A DNA stretch of 64,000 bases, from contig OZ244900.1 of NCBI GenBank assembly GCA_965221595.1, positions 1,302,001 to 1,366,000 of the forward strand, given 5' to 3'. Shown here one piece after another: positions 1-9,700 of this stretch. How positions within the stretch are numbered: position 1 is the first letter of the stretch; the number at the start of each line of letters is the position of its first letter. The translations under genes and the position numbers were made by a program. The notes beneath the pieces are model-generated. The model saw only the letters and a list, made by a program, of their open reading frames with translations, did not search any database and was not told the origin of the DNA. The DNA comes from JAAXGX01 sp965221595. GTDB lineage: Bacteria > Acidobacteriota > Vicinamibacteria > Vicinamibacterales > UBA8438.

Positions 1-7
1 CCGGCGG

Positions 8-436
8 ATGGCAGAGAACAAGACGCGCAAGACTGGCGCCAGCGTCGACGCGTTCCTGGACGGTGTCGAGCACGCGCGCCGGCGGGCGGACGGGCGTGTC
101 CTCCTGGAGATGATGAGGGACGTCACCGGCCTCGACCCGGAGATGTGGGGCCCCGGCATCGTCGGCTTCGGCGAGTACCACTATCGCTATGCGTCGGGCC
201 GGGAAGGGGACTTTTTCCTTGTCGGATTTTCGCCCCGGAAGCAGAGTCTCTCCCTCTATATCCCGTCCGGGTTTCCCGAGTACGACGCGCTCCTGGCGGC
301 CCTCGGCAAGCACAGGCAGGGTGCGTCCTGCCTGTACGTCAACAAGCTGGCCGACGTCGACCTGGTTGTGCTTCGCGAGTTGATCGCCCGGGGTTTCGAG
401 CACGCAGTGGCCGAGCGTGGCCCCGGCTGGGGCTAG
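8..436 (+). CDS. DUF1801 domain protein
   Basis: A 142-residue protein of the DUF1801/YdhG-like family. The N-terminus (MAENKT, then SVDAFLDGVE), the central MWGPGIVGFGEYHYRYASGREGD block and the GKHRQGASCLYVNKLADVD segment are typical of the family in order and spacing. The ATG lies seven bases from the window edge, so an upstream start cannot be excluded, but the family usually begins with this same MAENKT segment. It converges on the speD-like gene with a 4-bp overlap of stop regions. The biochemical role of the family is not established, and nothing here adds to it. Confidence 0.85.
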   Translation: MAENKTRKTGASVDAFLDGVEHARRRADGRVLLEMMRDVTGLDPEMWGPGIVGFGEYHYRYASGREGDFFLVGFSPRKQSLSLYIPSGFPEYDALLAALGKHRQGASCLYVNKLADVDLVVLRELIARGFEHAVAERGPGWG

Positions 437-801
437 CGCCAGCTGCCGGCCGTGATCGCGTGCCACGTGCCGGTGCCGGGCGGGAAGCAGAAGCCGTCGA
501 GGGCATCCCGCAGCCGGACCGCCTTCAGCAGGTGGGACGAGCGGTCGTCGCAGACGTGCAGGTCTATCGTCGCGAAGTCCCGCGCCGGCCACAGGTGCAC
601 GACCAGGTGCGACTCGGTCAGCACCCATGCCAGGGTGATGCCGCCGTGGTCGAGCGAGACTGCCTGTTCCGCCAGTATGTCGAGGCCGGCGACGCGCACC
701 AGGCGCCGCAGGTCAGCGATGAGCGCCACCCTGTCGCGCTCCGGGCCGCGCAGGTGCTCCGACAGGGGACCGTCACCGATGAAGTGATGCGATGCCGGCA
801 T
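433..801 (-). CDS. speD: S-adenosylmethionine decarboxylase proenzyme
   Basis: A short prokaryotic AdoMet decarboxylase (122 residues, the usual size for the bacterial class). It makes decarboxylated AdoMet, the aminopropyl donor for spermidine. The self-cleavage motif is intact: Ser64 in LTESHLVVHLWP would become the pyruvoyl group. His69 and Cys84 (DLHVCD) match the processing and catalytic residues of the family. The ATG start gives a normal N-terminus (MPASHHFIGD). No spermidine synthase or arginine/ornithine decarboxylase lies beside it. The nearest related gene is the fused membrane protein with a spermidine-synthase-like domain at 15284-17905, which is not in the same operon. Confidence 0.85.
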   Translation of the reverse strand: MPASHHFIGDGPLSEHLRGPERDRVALIADLRRLVRVAGLDILAEQAVSLDHGGITLAWVLTESHLVVHLWPARDFATIDLHVCDDRSSHLLKAVRLRDALDGFCFPPGTGTWHAITAGSWR

Positions 802-896
802 GGGCCGCGGGAGGACAGGGATCGGCCGGCGGATCCGTCGAGGCCCACCGGGCCGGGACGGATTCGGTCGGCAGGCGTCCGTGGCCGCGGACGTCG

Positions 897-1832
897 CTAC
901 TTCACCACCACCGTCACGTCAGCCGTCGAGATGTAGCTGCCGTCGTCGGCGGCGGCCCGGATCGTGTACGTGCCGGGCTGGCTGAACTGCACGGCGGTGG
1001 TCGCCTGCCCGTCGACCGGCTGCACCGGGGTGACCATCGGACTGAAGGTGACGCGTCCGGGCCCGCGGTGGTGCAGCCACGTGACGGCCAGCCCGGTCTC
1101 GTAGGCGTTGCGCACCTTCACGACGTTCTGATCTGTCGGTCCGCCGATGCCGCTGCCTGCGCCGCTGCGCCGTCCGCCGATGGTGGGCAGATCATTCGGC
1201 AGCGGAGCGTAGCCCCCGGGCGCCCGGCGGTCCTGCGGTCCGGGCAGACCGTCGTCGCTGGCGGTGGCCGTGAGCGCCAGCGCGCCGCCGACCGTCGCGG
1301 AGATCTGAGCGCCGCCCGCGATGGCGACCCGCGGCGGCTGGTTCGTCAGGGCCTCGTCACCGTAGCGCCCGCTGAGACCCGCGCCGCGGTTGGCGCGCCA
1401 GACGCCCTCGTCCAGCACCCACGAGTCCCACAGCGATCCCAGTGCCTGGTACGTGGTGCCGTTCACTGCGACCGTCCAGATCAGGTCCTTGTCGCCCCAG
1501 TCGGCGGGCACGCGGACGCCGAAGACGAAGCTCTGTCGCCGGGGATAGAAGTGGGTCGGCTGACCGCGATCGGCTGGACCCGGCGCGAACCCGTTGTCGG
1601 CGCCGACCCGAATGTGCGGCTGCTCCTCGTAATTGCGGTTCAGGTACCCGAACCACATCGTGAAGCTGCCGTCCGCGTTCTGCGCCCAGCCCTCGTACAC
1701 CGGCTGGACCGACTGCCCGAAGCGGTGCAAGGTCTGGGCGTGGCCGGCGGCGGCGCCGGCCCACGCCGCGGCGAGCACCGCCAGCGCAGCCCCCAGCCGG
1801 ACGAGCGATGTCTGCTGGCCCGTCATCGTCAT
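897..1832 (-). CDS. Exported protein with PKD/Ig-like C-terminal region
   Basis: A 311-residue secreted protein of unknown function. A signal peptide follows MTMTGQQTSLVRLGAALAVLAAAWAGAAAGHAQ-type sequence with an Ala-x-Ala cleavage site. The mature part begins with a segment about flow of text WFGYLNRNYEE and ends in a beta-rich region (SQPGTYTIRAAADDGSY, then TADVTVVVK) like a PKD or Ig-like fold. The start was set at the ATG just before the signal peptide; the open frame continues upstream but there it reads antisense-like sequence of the next gene. It lies 23 bases downstream of the cytochrome/copper protein gene on the same strand, so the two are probably co-transcribed and act together outside the cytoplasm. 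Confidence 0.7.
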   Translation of the reverse strand: MTMTGQQTSLVRLGAALAVLAAAWAGAAAGHAQTLHRFGQSVQPVYEGWAQNADGSFTMWFGYLNRNYEEQPHIRVGADNGFAPGPADRGQPTHFYPRRQSFVFGVRVPADWGDKDLIWTVAVNGTTYQALGSLWDSWVLDEGVWRANRGAGLSGRYGDEALTNQPPRVAIAGGAQISATVGGALALTATASDDGLPGPQDRRAPGGYAPLPNDLPTIGGRRSGAGSGIGGPTDQNVVKVRNAYETGLAVTWLHHRGPGRVTFSPMVTPVQPVDGQATTAVQFSQPGTYTIRAAADDGSYISTADVTVVVK

Positions 1833-1855
1833 GCGCCTTCCGCGTCCCGGCCGGC

Positions 1856-3196
1856 CTAGTTGTCGTTGGTCTGGCGCGCGGCCAGCCGCTCCTCGAGCTG
1901 CGCCTGGTACTCCTCGTCGGTCAGCTCGTACCAACTGATGTGGGCGAACGCCATGTCGTCCGTCGAGCGGTTGCCCCAGCCCACCCAGTTGCGCGGATCG
2001 GCGGCCCAGCGGTTGGCCTCCGAGTTGTCGTGCCAACTGATGATGTGCAGCACGGTGCCCTTTGGCAGCAGCGGCTGCGCGTGGTCGGCATAGTTGTAGG
2101 CGATGTGCCAGCCGAAGTCCCAGTCGGCGCAGCTCAGCGTCTGGACGCGTCCGTCCTGGTAGATCGCCTCCATGCACTGCCGCTTGCCGAGGTTGTGGAG
2201 GTGGGGCTGGAACACCGACAGCCGCACGTTGTTCTGCAGGAACGTGTAGCCGTCCGTGCGGACCAGGCTCTCGCCGGCAGGGAAGTCGAGGTCGGTTACG
2301 CTGCCGACCGACTGCCGCGACAGCCGGCGGTCGGGTTCCTGCCCGCGCGGGTAGAACCACAGCGCGATGCTGGTGCGGTCGTACGTGTCCTCCCCGTTCG
2401 GGTTCGCCGAGTAGTGCAGGTTCCACAGCAGGTGCGTGCGGGCCTTCATCAGCCGGCCGGTGCCGTCGGGATGGATGTCAGCGGTCTTGCCCAGCGCGTA
2501 CTCGCCGAAGCGCTCGGTCTCCTCGGGCGCCTCGGGCAGGAACATGCTCGTCGAGGCATGGTGCACGACGGGGAAGCCCTCGCTCGAAGGCTTGGTCTCG
2601 AGTGCCTTCACCCAGCGGTCCTCGGTCAGGCCGGTGTCGCTGACGAGCTCGATCCACCAGTTGGGGCTGGCAGCTGGGACGAGGAACGGCTCGGGGATCG
2701 GCACGACCAGGTCGGGCTCGCGGCCGAGCTCGTCGGCCACGGTCCACTCGTAGAGGTTGTCGTTGAACTCGACGGGCGCCGGCAGGTCAGCCGGGTTGCC
2801 GCGCGGCGCCCCGCCGTCGACCCACTGCGAGACGATGGCAATCTCCTCGTCGCTCAGCGAACGGTCGTCCTTGAAGTCCTGGATGCCGACGGTCCGGTCG
2901 ATGAACCAGGGCGGCATCTTGCGGGTCTCCACCCGCTGCTTGATCGAGCGCGCCCAGGGCCGCGTCTCCTCGTAGGTCATCAGCGACATCGGGGCGATGG
3001 ACCCCGGTCGATGGCAGGCCTGGCAGGAGCGCTGGAAGATGGGCACGATGTCCTTGGTGAAGGTGACCGTGTCCGCGGCGGCCGCTTCTGCGGCGTGCGC
3101 GTTCGCAGGCGCACCGACCACCAGGGCCGCCAGCGCGACGGCGCAGACGGACCAGCCGTGGCGACGGAGGGTTCGAGCGTTCTCTACGTGCATCAT
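1856..3196 (-). CDS. Cytochrome c-containing, copper type II monooxygenase-like protein
   Basis: A 446-residue exported protein. After a signal peptide ending near AHA-AEA there is one c-type haem site, Cys58-Gln-Ala-Cys61-His62, in a region typical of periplasmic cytochromes (FTKDIVPIFQRSC). The rest resembles the copper type II ascorbate-dependent monooxygenase (PHM) fold: a VVHHAS segment, an NLHYS segment and a PHLHNLGK segment carry the histidines expected to bind copper. Substrate is unknown. The start is the first of two ATGs; GGAGGT lies 8 bases upstream. It shares a strand and a 23-base gap with the downstream exported protein. A redox role at the periplasmic side is inferred from the haem and copper ligands. 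Confidence 0.8.
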   Translation of the reverse strand: MMHVENARTLRRHGWSVCAVALAALVVGAPANAHAAEAAAADTVTFTKDIVPIFQRSCQACHRPGSIAPMSLMTYEETRPWARSIKQRVETRKMPPWFIDRTVGIQDFKDDRSLSDEEIAIVSQWVDGGAPRGNPADLPAPVEFNDNLYEWTVADELGREPDLVVPIPEPFLVPAASPNWWIELVSDTGLTEDRWVKALETKPSSEGFPVVHHASTSMFLPEAPEETERFGEYALGKTADIHPDGTGRLMKARTHLLWNLHYSANPNGEDTYDRTSIALWFYPRGQEPDRRLSRQSVGSVTDLDFPAGESLVRTDGYTFLQNNVRLSVFQPHLHNLGKRQCMEAIYQDGRVQTLSCADWDFGWHIAYNYADHAQPLLPKGTVLHIISWHDNSEANRWAADPRNWVGWGNRSTDDMAFAHISWYELTDEEYQAQLEERLAARQTNDN

Positions 3197-3277
3197 CAGC
3201 AGCTACCTCCCACTACCTCGCACGGCAGTATATACCCCATGTGCCCATCGGTTCGAGCCTTTCTCGCGCCGGGGGTG

Positions 3278-4231
3278 TCATCCGAGTCTCTCCCGGAAGA
3301 ACGCCAGCACGCGCGTCCGGTACTCGTCGGGGACCACGGCCGACACCCGGTCATGGCGCGCGCCGGGAACGATCCACAGGTCGTAGACGGCTGCGCCGGC
3401 CGCCGCGGCGATGCGGTGCGCGTGCTCCACCGGCACGAGCCCGTCCGCCTCGCCGTGGATGATGAACACGGAGCGGGGCGGCAAGGCGGCCACCGTGTCG
3501 ACCGGGTTGAGGATGGTCGTGTCCATGCCGAACAGCACCCTGCCGAAGAAGATGATGGGCGGGTTGAAGAAGCCGGGTAGTCCGCTCGCGCGCGGCAGCT
3601 CCCGGGCCAGCAGGTCGTCGAGGCGCGCGAAGCTGCTGTCGGCCACGATAGTGTGCAATGCCGGCGCTGCGGCTGCCGCGAGCAGCACCGCTGCCGCGCC
3701 CATCGAATGCGCCCAGAAGCCGATGCGCTGCGGGCCGAAGCCGCGGCCCTCCAGGTAGGCGACGGCGCCCAGCACGTCGCGCTGCTCGGCCGCGCCGAGC
3801 GTGTAGCGCGTGCCGCCCGACAGCCCGTGCGCGCGGAAATCGAACAGCAGTACGTTGTAGCCGCCGGCGACGAGCGCGGCCGCGTCGGGCAGGTGCTGGC
3901 TGTTGACGCCCGCGCGGGTGGAGTTGCGGCCGTGCGCGATGACGACGGCGCGGTCGCTGCCGGCGGCCGGCAGGAACCAGCCGCGCAGCGTGACTGCGTC
4001 CACGGTGCTGGCGAAGGTCACCTCCTCGTAGGCCAGGTCGAGGCCGGCCGGCGAGGAAACCAGCGCACGGCGCCGCGGCTTCGTCAGGGTCTCCGCGACC
4101 ATCAGCGCCGCGCCGAGATAGCCGGCCGCAGCGACGGCCGCGGCCGCCCACAGTCCGAGGGTGAGGCGGCGTCGCCGCCGCGCCGGGCGCGCGGGGTGCG
4201 GCGGCGCCGGAAGCACCGGGGCAGCGGACAT
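3278..4231 (-). CDS. Alpha/beta hydrolase, membrane anchored
   Basis: A 317-residue serine hydrolase of the BAAT/YfhR-like type. An N-terminal basic stretch is followed by one membrane segment (about residues 24-45), which anchors the catalytic domain outside or at the membrane. The nucleophile elbow is HSMGAA, the oxyanion region is HGRNSTRAG, and the Asp and His of the triad are likely in IHGEADGLVP and PGARHDR. The start was placed at the ATG that precedes the basic anchor; longer frames upstream have no family support. It sits between the haem-copper gene and the DUF5916 gene on the same strand. Substrate cannot be deduced. Confidence 0.82.
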   Translation of the reverse strand: MSAAPVLPAPPHPARPARRRRRLTLGLWAAAAVAAAGYLGAALMVAETLTKPRRRALVSSPAGLDLAYEEVTFASTVDAVTLRGWFLPAAGSDRAVVIAHGRNSTRAGVNSQHLPDAAALVAGGYNVLLFDFRAHGLSGGTRYTLGAAEQRDVLGAVAYLEGRGFGPQRIGFWAHSMGAAAVLLAAAAAPALHTIVADSSFARLDDLLARELPRASGLPGFFNPPIIFFGRVLFGMDTTILNPVDTVAALPPRSVFIIHGEADGLVPVEHAHRIAAAAGAAVYDLWIVPGARHDRVSAVVPDEYRTRVLAFFRERLG

Positions 4232-4299
4232 CTTCAGCCAGCCGATCAGCGCGAATTCTAGCCCAGGCGCAGCCCCGTCTGAGGGAAGCCCGTATCCGG

Positions 4300-6750
4300 T
4301 CAGAAGCGGAACAGCCGGTTGATCTTGATCACGAAGGCCCGGTCCGACAGCTCGCGCCGGCGCGTCGGACGCAGCGGATCGATGTCCTGCGCGGCGGCCG
4401 TGTACACGACGAACAGCTCGCTGCCCGGCGAGTACTCCCAGCGCAGCCGCAGGTTGGCGCCAAGCGCCCGGTCCGTCGAGTTGTACTGGAACAGGCCGCT
4501 CAAGAACATGCGCGGCGAGAAGGTGTAGTTCAGGCGCCCGCGCAGCAGGTTGGTGCGGAACGAACCGGCCGGCAGGTCTATCCAGTTGAGTGAGAAGCTC
4601 GGCTCGACGGAAAGCCGGGGCAGCGGGTCGATGCGCCCGCGCGTCAGGTCCACCGCGGTGATGCGGCCGTCGAAATAGCCGCCCGTGGTCACCTCCACCC
4701 GCCCGTTGAGGAAGCGCCGGGGGCCCAGCGCGTAGGTCAGGCGCACGTCGGTGAAGTCGTAGCCGCCGACTGGGATGGCAATGTCGCCGCCCGGCGAGAA
4801 CGGCTCGTGCAGCCGCTCGAAGCTGTCGCTCAGCCGCACGCCGAACTGGTCGCTGTTCTCGAGCTCGGTCTGGAAGGCCAGCTGCGTCTGGCGCGTCTCG
4901 AGCAGCGCGGTGTCGGCCGTGAGGAAGTAGTCGAGGGTCGCCTCGACGACGAACTGCCGCACGGCCTCGATGGACCGCGGGCGCGGGCTGAAGCGGCCCG
5001 ACAGCGACGTGCGCCGGAAGTTGTCGCGGCGCAGGAAGCCCATCTCCGGCCGGAAGTTCTCCTCGACGAGCAGGTGGTCGAGCTCGAAGCCGTAGCGGTC
5101 GGCGCCGTAGTCGAAGCGGGCCTGGTAGCTCGCGTCGCGGCCCGTCACGCCGGTGGTGCGCGTGCGCGCGTAGTAGCCCAGGAAGTTGACGTCGTCGAGG
5201 AACGAGAACGTGGCGTCGGCGCCGTACGTCTGGTTGGACCCTTCGCCGCTGAGCGAGACGGAGCGGTGCGTGAAGATGGCGCCGACGCTGCTGCGCCGCA
5301 GGAGGTCGCGCTTGATGCGCAGGACGGTGAAGTTCGTGTCGTCGGCGCGCGAGTCGGTCTCGTCGTCCGTCCGGATGCCCAGCATGCCCACGTCGAACGC
5401 ACCCGCCTTGCCAGTCAGCCGGCCGCCGCCGAGGATGGGGACCACGCGTCCGTCCTGCAGCCCGATGCGGCGGCTGTAGAAGAGCGTCGGCGCGTCGCCG
5501 GTGCCCGCCACGCTGTCGCGCTGCAGGATGCGTGCCGTGCGGAAGCTGCCGCGGGCGAACTCGAAGATGCCGCGCCCCTCGAGGAAGAACTCCCGCTTCT
5601 CCGGGAAGAACAGGTTGAAGCGGGTGAGGTTCACCTGCTGCTCGTCCACTTCGACCTGCGCGAAGTCGGTGTTGTACGTGAAGTCCGCGGTGAGGCCTCC
5701 GGTGACGCCGTACTTCAGGTCGACGCCCACCTCGCCGTCGCGCGTCCAGCCCGCCGCGGGACCCGCCCGCGCGTCGCTCGCAGCGGTCATGCCGCCGATG
5801 GCATAGGGCTTGACTTCCAGGTTGGTGCCCGCCGGCGGCGCCTCCAGGCCGACCAGCGTGCCCGCGGCCGACACGCGGAAGATGCCGCCGCGCCCGCCGA
5901 AGCCCGCGGCCGAGATGGGGATCAGCGTCAGGTACGCCCACTCGTTCTTGCGCATCACCGTGCGCCGGAGCTGGATGCCCCAGATCTGCTCGCGCGTCGG
6001 CCGGTAGCGCAGCGACTTGAACGGCACCACCATCTCGATGGTCCAGCCGCCGTCGAAGCGGCCGGTCCGCACGTCCCACACCGGGTTCCAGTCGCGGTTC
6101 GGATTGCCCTCGTTCGTGATCTGCTGGTCGACGAAGCCGCCCAGCGGGTTGGCATAGAAGAGCAGCGCGTTGCGCCGGTCGTAGAAGGTATCGATGAGGA
6201 AGCCGAACAGGTCGTTGTTGAGCACGTTGAACGAGTCGCGGCGCATCTCGGTGGCCACCCACTCGCTCGGTGGCGCGCTGTCCCAGCAGCGGCCCGCCAC
6301 GTAGAAGTTCTCGTCGTCGAACAGCACCCAGGCTTCGGTCCGCTCGGTGGCGAGTGCCCCCTCGTCGGGAAGCTGCTGGATGAAGCCCGAGACCGGGGCC
6401 ACCAGCGAGTAGACGGGTTCATCGAGCTGCCCGTCCACGCGGAGACCGGTCGCCAGCCGGATGGCGCGGATGGTGGCCTGCCCGCCCGCGCGGGTGATTA
6501 CGTCCGGTGGAACCGGCGCCGGCGGGCCGTCGATGGCGGCGCCCGCGGGCACCACCGGAACGAGGTCGCCGCCCCCGGCGGGCTCGCCCGGGACCGGCTG
6601 CGCCCGCACGCCCGGCGGGCTTCCGAGGTACGCGGCGAGCGCCACGCACAAGGCCGCGCCCAGCGCGGGCAGCTTCCAGGGGTTGCCGGCCGTCCGCGCA
6701 GCCGCGCCGGTCGGGGCAGCGATTCGATGGCGTGACACGAGGTCGGTCAC
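4300..6750 (-). CDS. CBM9-like / DUF5916 outer-membrane protein
   Basis: An 816-residue exported protein. A signal peptide ends near GVRAQ. Residues about 90-280 form a carbohydrate-binding family 9-like domain (IRLATGLRVDGQLDEPVY, then WVLFDDENFYVAGRCWD). The long C-terminal part fits DUF5916, with FFPEKREFFLEGRGIF and alternating beta strands ending in an aromatic residue (NRLFRF), as in outer-membrane barrels. Such proteins are frequent in Acidobacteriota and Bacteroidota, with unknown substrates. The start is GTG; the stop codon of the RND permease gene ends immediately before it, with no intergenic base, so the two are translationally linked. Confidence 0.85.
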   Translation of the reverse strand: MTDLVSRHRIAAPTGAAARTAGNPWKLPALGAALCVALAAYLGSPPGVRAQPVPGEPAGGGDLVPVVPAGAAIDGPPAPVPPDVITRAGGQATIRAIRLATGLRVDGQLDEPVYSLVAPVSGFIQQLPDEGALATERTEAWVLFDDENFYVAGRCWDSAPPSEWVATEMRRDSFNVLNNDLFGFLIDTFYDRRNALLFYANPLGGFVDQQITNEGNPNRDWNPVWDVRTGRFDGGWTIEMVVPFKSLRYRPTREQIWGIQLRRTVMRKNEWAYLTLIPISAAGFGGRGGIFRVSAAGTLVGLEAPPAGTNLEVKPYAIGGMTAASDARAGPAAGWTRDGEVGVDLKYGVTGGLTADFTYNTDFAQVEVDEQQVNLTRFNLFFPEKREFFLEGRGIFEFARGSFRTARILQRDSVAGTGDAPTLFYSRRIGLQDGRVVPILGGGRLTGKAGAFDVGMLGIRTDDETDSRADDTNFTVLRIKRDLLRRSSVGAIFTHRSVSLSGEGSNQTYGADATFSFLDDVNFLGYYARTRTTGVTGRDASYQARFDYGADRYGFELDHLLVEENFRPEMGFLRRDNFRRTSLSGRFSPRPRSIEAVRQFVVEATLDYFLTADTALLETRQTQLAFQTELENSDQFGVRLSDSFERLHEPFSPGGDIAIPVGGYDFTDVRLTYALGPRRFLNGRVEVTTGGYFDGRITAVDLTRGRIDPLPRLSVEPSFSLNWIDLPAGSFRTNLLRGRLNYTFSPRMFLSGLFQYNSTDRALGANLRLRWEYSPGSELFVVYTAAAQDIDPLRPTRRRELSDRAFVIKINRLFRF

Positions 6751-9700
6751 CTACCCGCTGCCGGACTGCAGGGTGGGCTGTCCACGGGCAGGACCTCCAT
6801 CGACTACTGCGGCCGGTGGAACGGTGCGCCGGAGCAGGCGGCGGGGCAGGTCCTTGACGTCCTCGATGATCAGGTAGGCGGTCGGCACCAGCACGAGCGT
6901 GATGAAAGTCGCGAAGACGACGCCGAAGGCGAGCGAGACCGCCATCGGGACGACGAACATGGCGTCGAAGCTGTCCACCGCCATCAGCGGGGCGAGCCCG
7001 AAGAAGGTCGTCAGCGAGGTCAGCAGGATGGGCCGGAAGCGGGCTGCACCCGCCTCCCGCACGGCGACGGTCAGCGCTGCGTGGAGCGCCCGCTTGCGGT
7101 TGATGAACGTGACCATCACCAGGCTGTCGTTCACCACGACGCCCGCGAGCGCCACGAGCCCGAACATCGACATCAGCGTGACGTCCAGTCCCATGACGGC
7201 GTGCCCCCAGACCGCGCCCACGAGCCCGAACGGGATGGCGCTCATGATGATCAGCGGCTGGATGTACGACTTGAGCGGGATGGCCAGCAGGGCGTAGATG
7301 ACCAGCAGGGCGACCAGGAAGCCGGTCTGCAGACCCGCGGTCGCCTGCTCCTGTTCGGCCTGCACACCCTCGAAGACGTACCGCACGCCGGGATAGCGGG
7401 GGAGGACCTCCGGCAGTACCCGCGCCCGCAGGTCGGCGACGACGGTGCCGCCCGAGGTCACCGCCTCGTCGACGGACGCCGTCACGTTGATAGCCCGATT
7501 GCGGTCGACGCGCTTGATGGCGGCGAACCCGCGGCCCGGGGCGACCGACGCCACATGCGCGAACGGCACCTCGCCGCCCGCGGGCGTGCGGATGCGCATG
7601 TTCTCGAGGTCGCCCAGCGATCGCCGCTGCTCGGAGGGGTAGCGCACCATCACGCGGATGTCGTCGCGGCCCCGCTGGATGCGCTGCGCCTCCTCGCCGT
7701 AGAAGGCCTGCCGCACCTGGCGGCCGAGCGCCTCGAGGCTGAGCCCGAGGGTCTCGGCCTGCGGCTCGAGCCCGAGCCGCATCTCGCGCTTGCCGGCGCG
7801 GAACGAGTCGGTGACGCCGTAGACCCCGTCGTAGCCGCGCAGGTGGGTCTTGACCTCCTCGGCCGCGGCCCGCAGCCGGTCCATGTCGGGGCCGACCAGC
7901 ATGACGTCGACGTCCTCGCCGGGCGAGGCGGCTGCCGCGTTGAACTTCAGGTCGACCGCCTCGGGGATGGAACCCGTGACCTCGCGCCAGCGGTTGCCGA
8001 GCTCCTCGCTCGAGTAGATCCGCTCTTCGGACGGCGCCAGCTCCACCACCACCTCGCCCAGGTGGGCGGCGCCCGTGTCGACGAGCGCGCCCAGCGACTG
8101 CTCGCGCGATGCCACCGGCTGGTCGCCCACCGCCGCGAAGAGATGCAGGAAGTAGTCGCGCCCGGTCTCCGCCAGCAGCTCGCGCCGGAGGCGCTCGGCG
8201 CCCGCTTCGATGCGGCGTACTGCGGCGGCCGTGTCGCCCACGGGCGTCCCTCGCGGCATCGTCAGCGACGCGGCCATGAACGGGGCCTCCATGTTCGGGA
8301 AGAAGTGGAAGTTCGTCCACCCCCCCAGCACCAGACCCACCGTCAGGACCAGCATCGAGACGCCCAGCGCCGCCGTCGTGTAGCGCCAGCGCAGCGCGAG
8401 CTCCAGGCCCGGGCGGTAGACGCCGTGGATGAACTGCTTGAGCCCGTGGGCGAACAGTTGCTGGGAGCGGCGCCAGGGCCCGGCGCGCCGGCGCACCGGG
8501 AGCCGCGACAGGTGGGCGGGCAGGATGTTCAGCGACTCGACCAGCGAAAACAGCAGGCACGGAATCACGATGAGCGGGATGGTGCGGAAGAACTTGCCCA
8601 TCATGCCCGGCACGAACATCAGCGGCATGAAGGCCGCCACGGTCGTCAGCACGGCGAAGATGACCGGCGTGGCGATCTCGCGGGCTCCGTCGATGGAACC
8701 GCGCAGCCCCTCCCCATGCCGCTCCTGGTGGGCGTGGATGTTTTCGCCGACGATGATGGCGTCGTCCACGACGATGCCCAGCACCAGGATGAAGGCGAAC
8801 AGCGACATGAAGTTAATCGTGACGCCCGCGCCGGGCATCAGCAGGATGGCGCCCAGAAACGAGATGGGAATCCCGAGGCTGACCCAGAACGCCAGCCGCA
8901 GCTCGAGGAAGAGCGTGAGCAGCAGGAAGACGAGGGCGAATCCGGTGACCCCGGTCCGCAGCATCAGACCGAGCTGCGAGCCGATCACTTCGGCGACGTC
9001 CTGCCAGACCGTAAGCGAGATGCCCGCGGGCAGCGTAGGCCGGGTGCGCTCGACGTACGCCGCGACGCGGTCGGCAATCTCGAGGGCGTCCTGCTCACCG
9101 GTGCGGAAGACGGAGAGCAGCACCGCTGGTGCGAGGTTGAAGCGGGCCGACTGGTCGGTCTCGGCGAAGCCGTCGACGACCGTCGCGACGTCGCCGAGCC
9201 GGAGCCGCGTGCCGTCAGGCCGCGTCAACAGCACCAGGTCCTCGTATTCGTGGCCGCGGTAGGCTTGGCCGACGGTGCGCAGGAGTACCTCGCCGGCCTC
9301 GCGCCGCACTGAGCCGCCGGGAATGTTGAGCGACGAGCGCCGCACGGCGCCGGCCACCGCGTCGAAGGTCAGGCCGTGCCGGCGGAGCGCCGTCTCCGAG
9401 ACCTCGATCGAGATCTCGTAGGGCCGGGCGCTCATCAGCTCCACCTGCGAGACCTCGGGGAGCGCGGCCAGCTCGTTGCGGACGCGCTCGGCGACCGCCT
9501 TCAGCACGAACTCATCCACGTGGCCCGACACGGCCAGGTCCGTCACCTGCTGGCGGGCCACCAGCTCGCGGATGATCGGCTTCTCGGTTTCCTCGGGGAA
9601 GGTGTCGATGGCGTCGACGCGGCCCTTGACGTCGTCGAGCACACGACGCATGTCGGCGCCGAGCTCCAGCTCGATCATGACCGTGCCCACGTTCTCCGCC

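Noticed and set aside
1808..3580. A 590-codon plus-strand frame opposite the haem-copper gene
   Set aside because: No family similarity; the minus strand carries signal peptide, haem site and a ribosome-binding site.
4807..6735. A 642-codon plus-strand frame opposite the DUF5916 gene
   Set aside because: Antisense to a recognised exported protein; no motifs, biased composition only.
7081..9312. A 743-codon plus-strand frame opposite the RND permease
   Set aside because: The sequence is His/Arg/Gln-rich and mirrors the permease codons; the permease motifs are complete.
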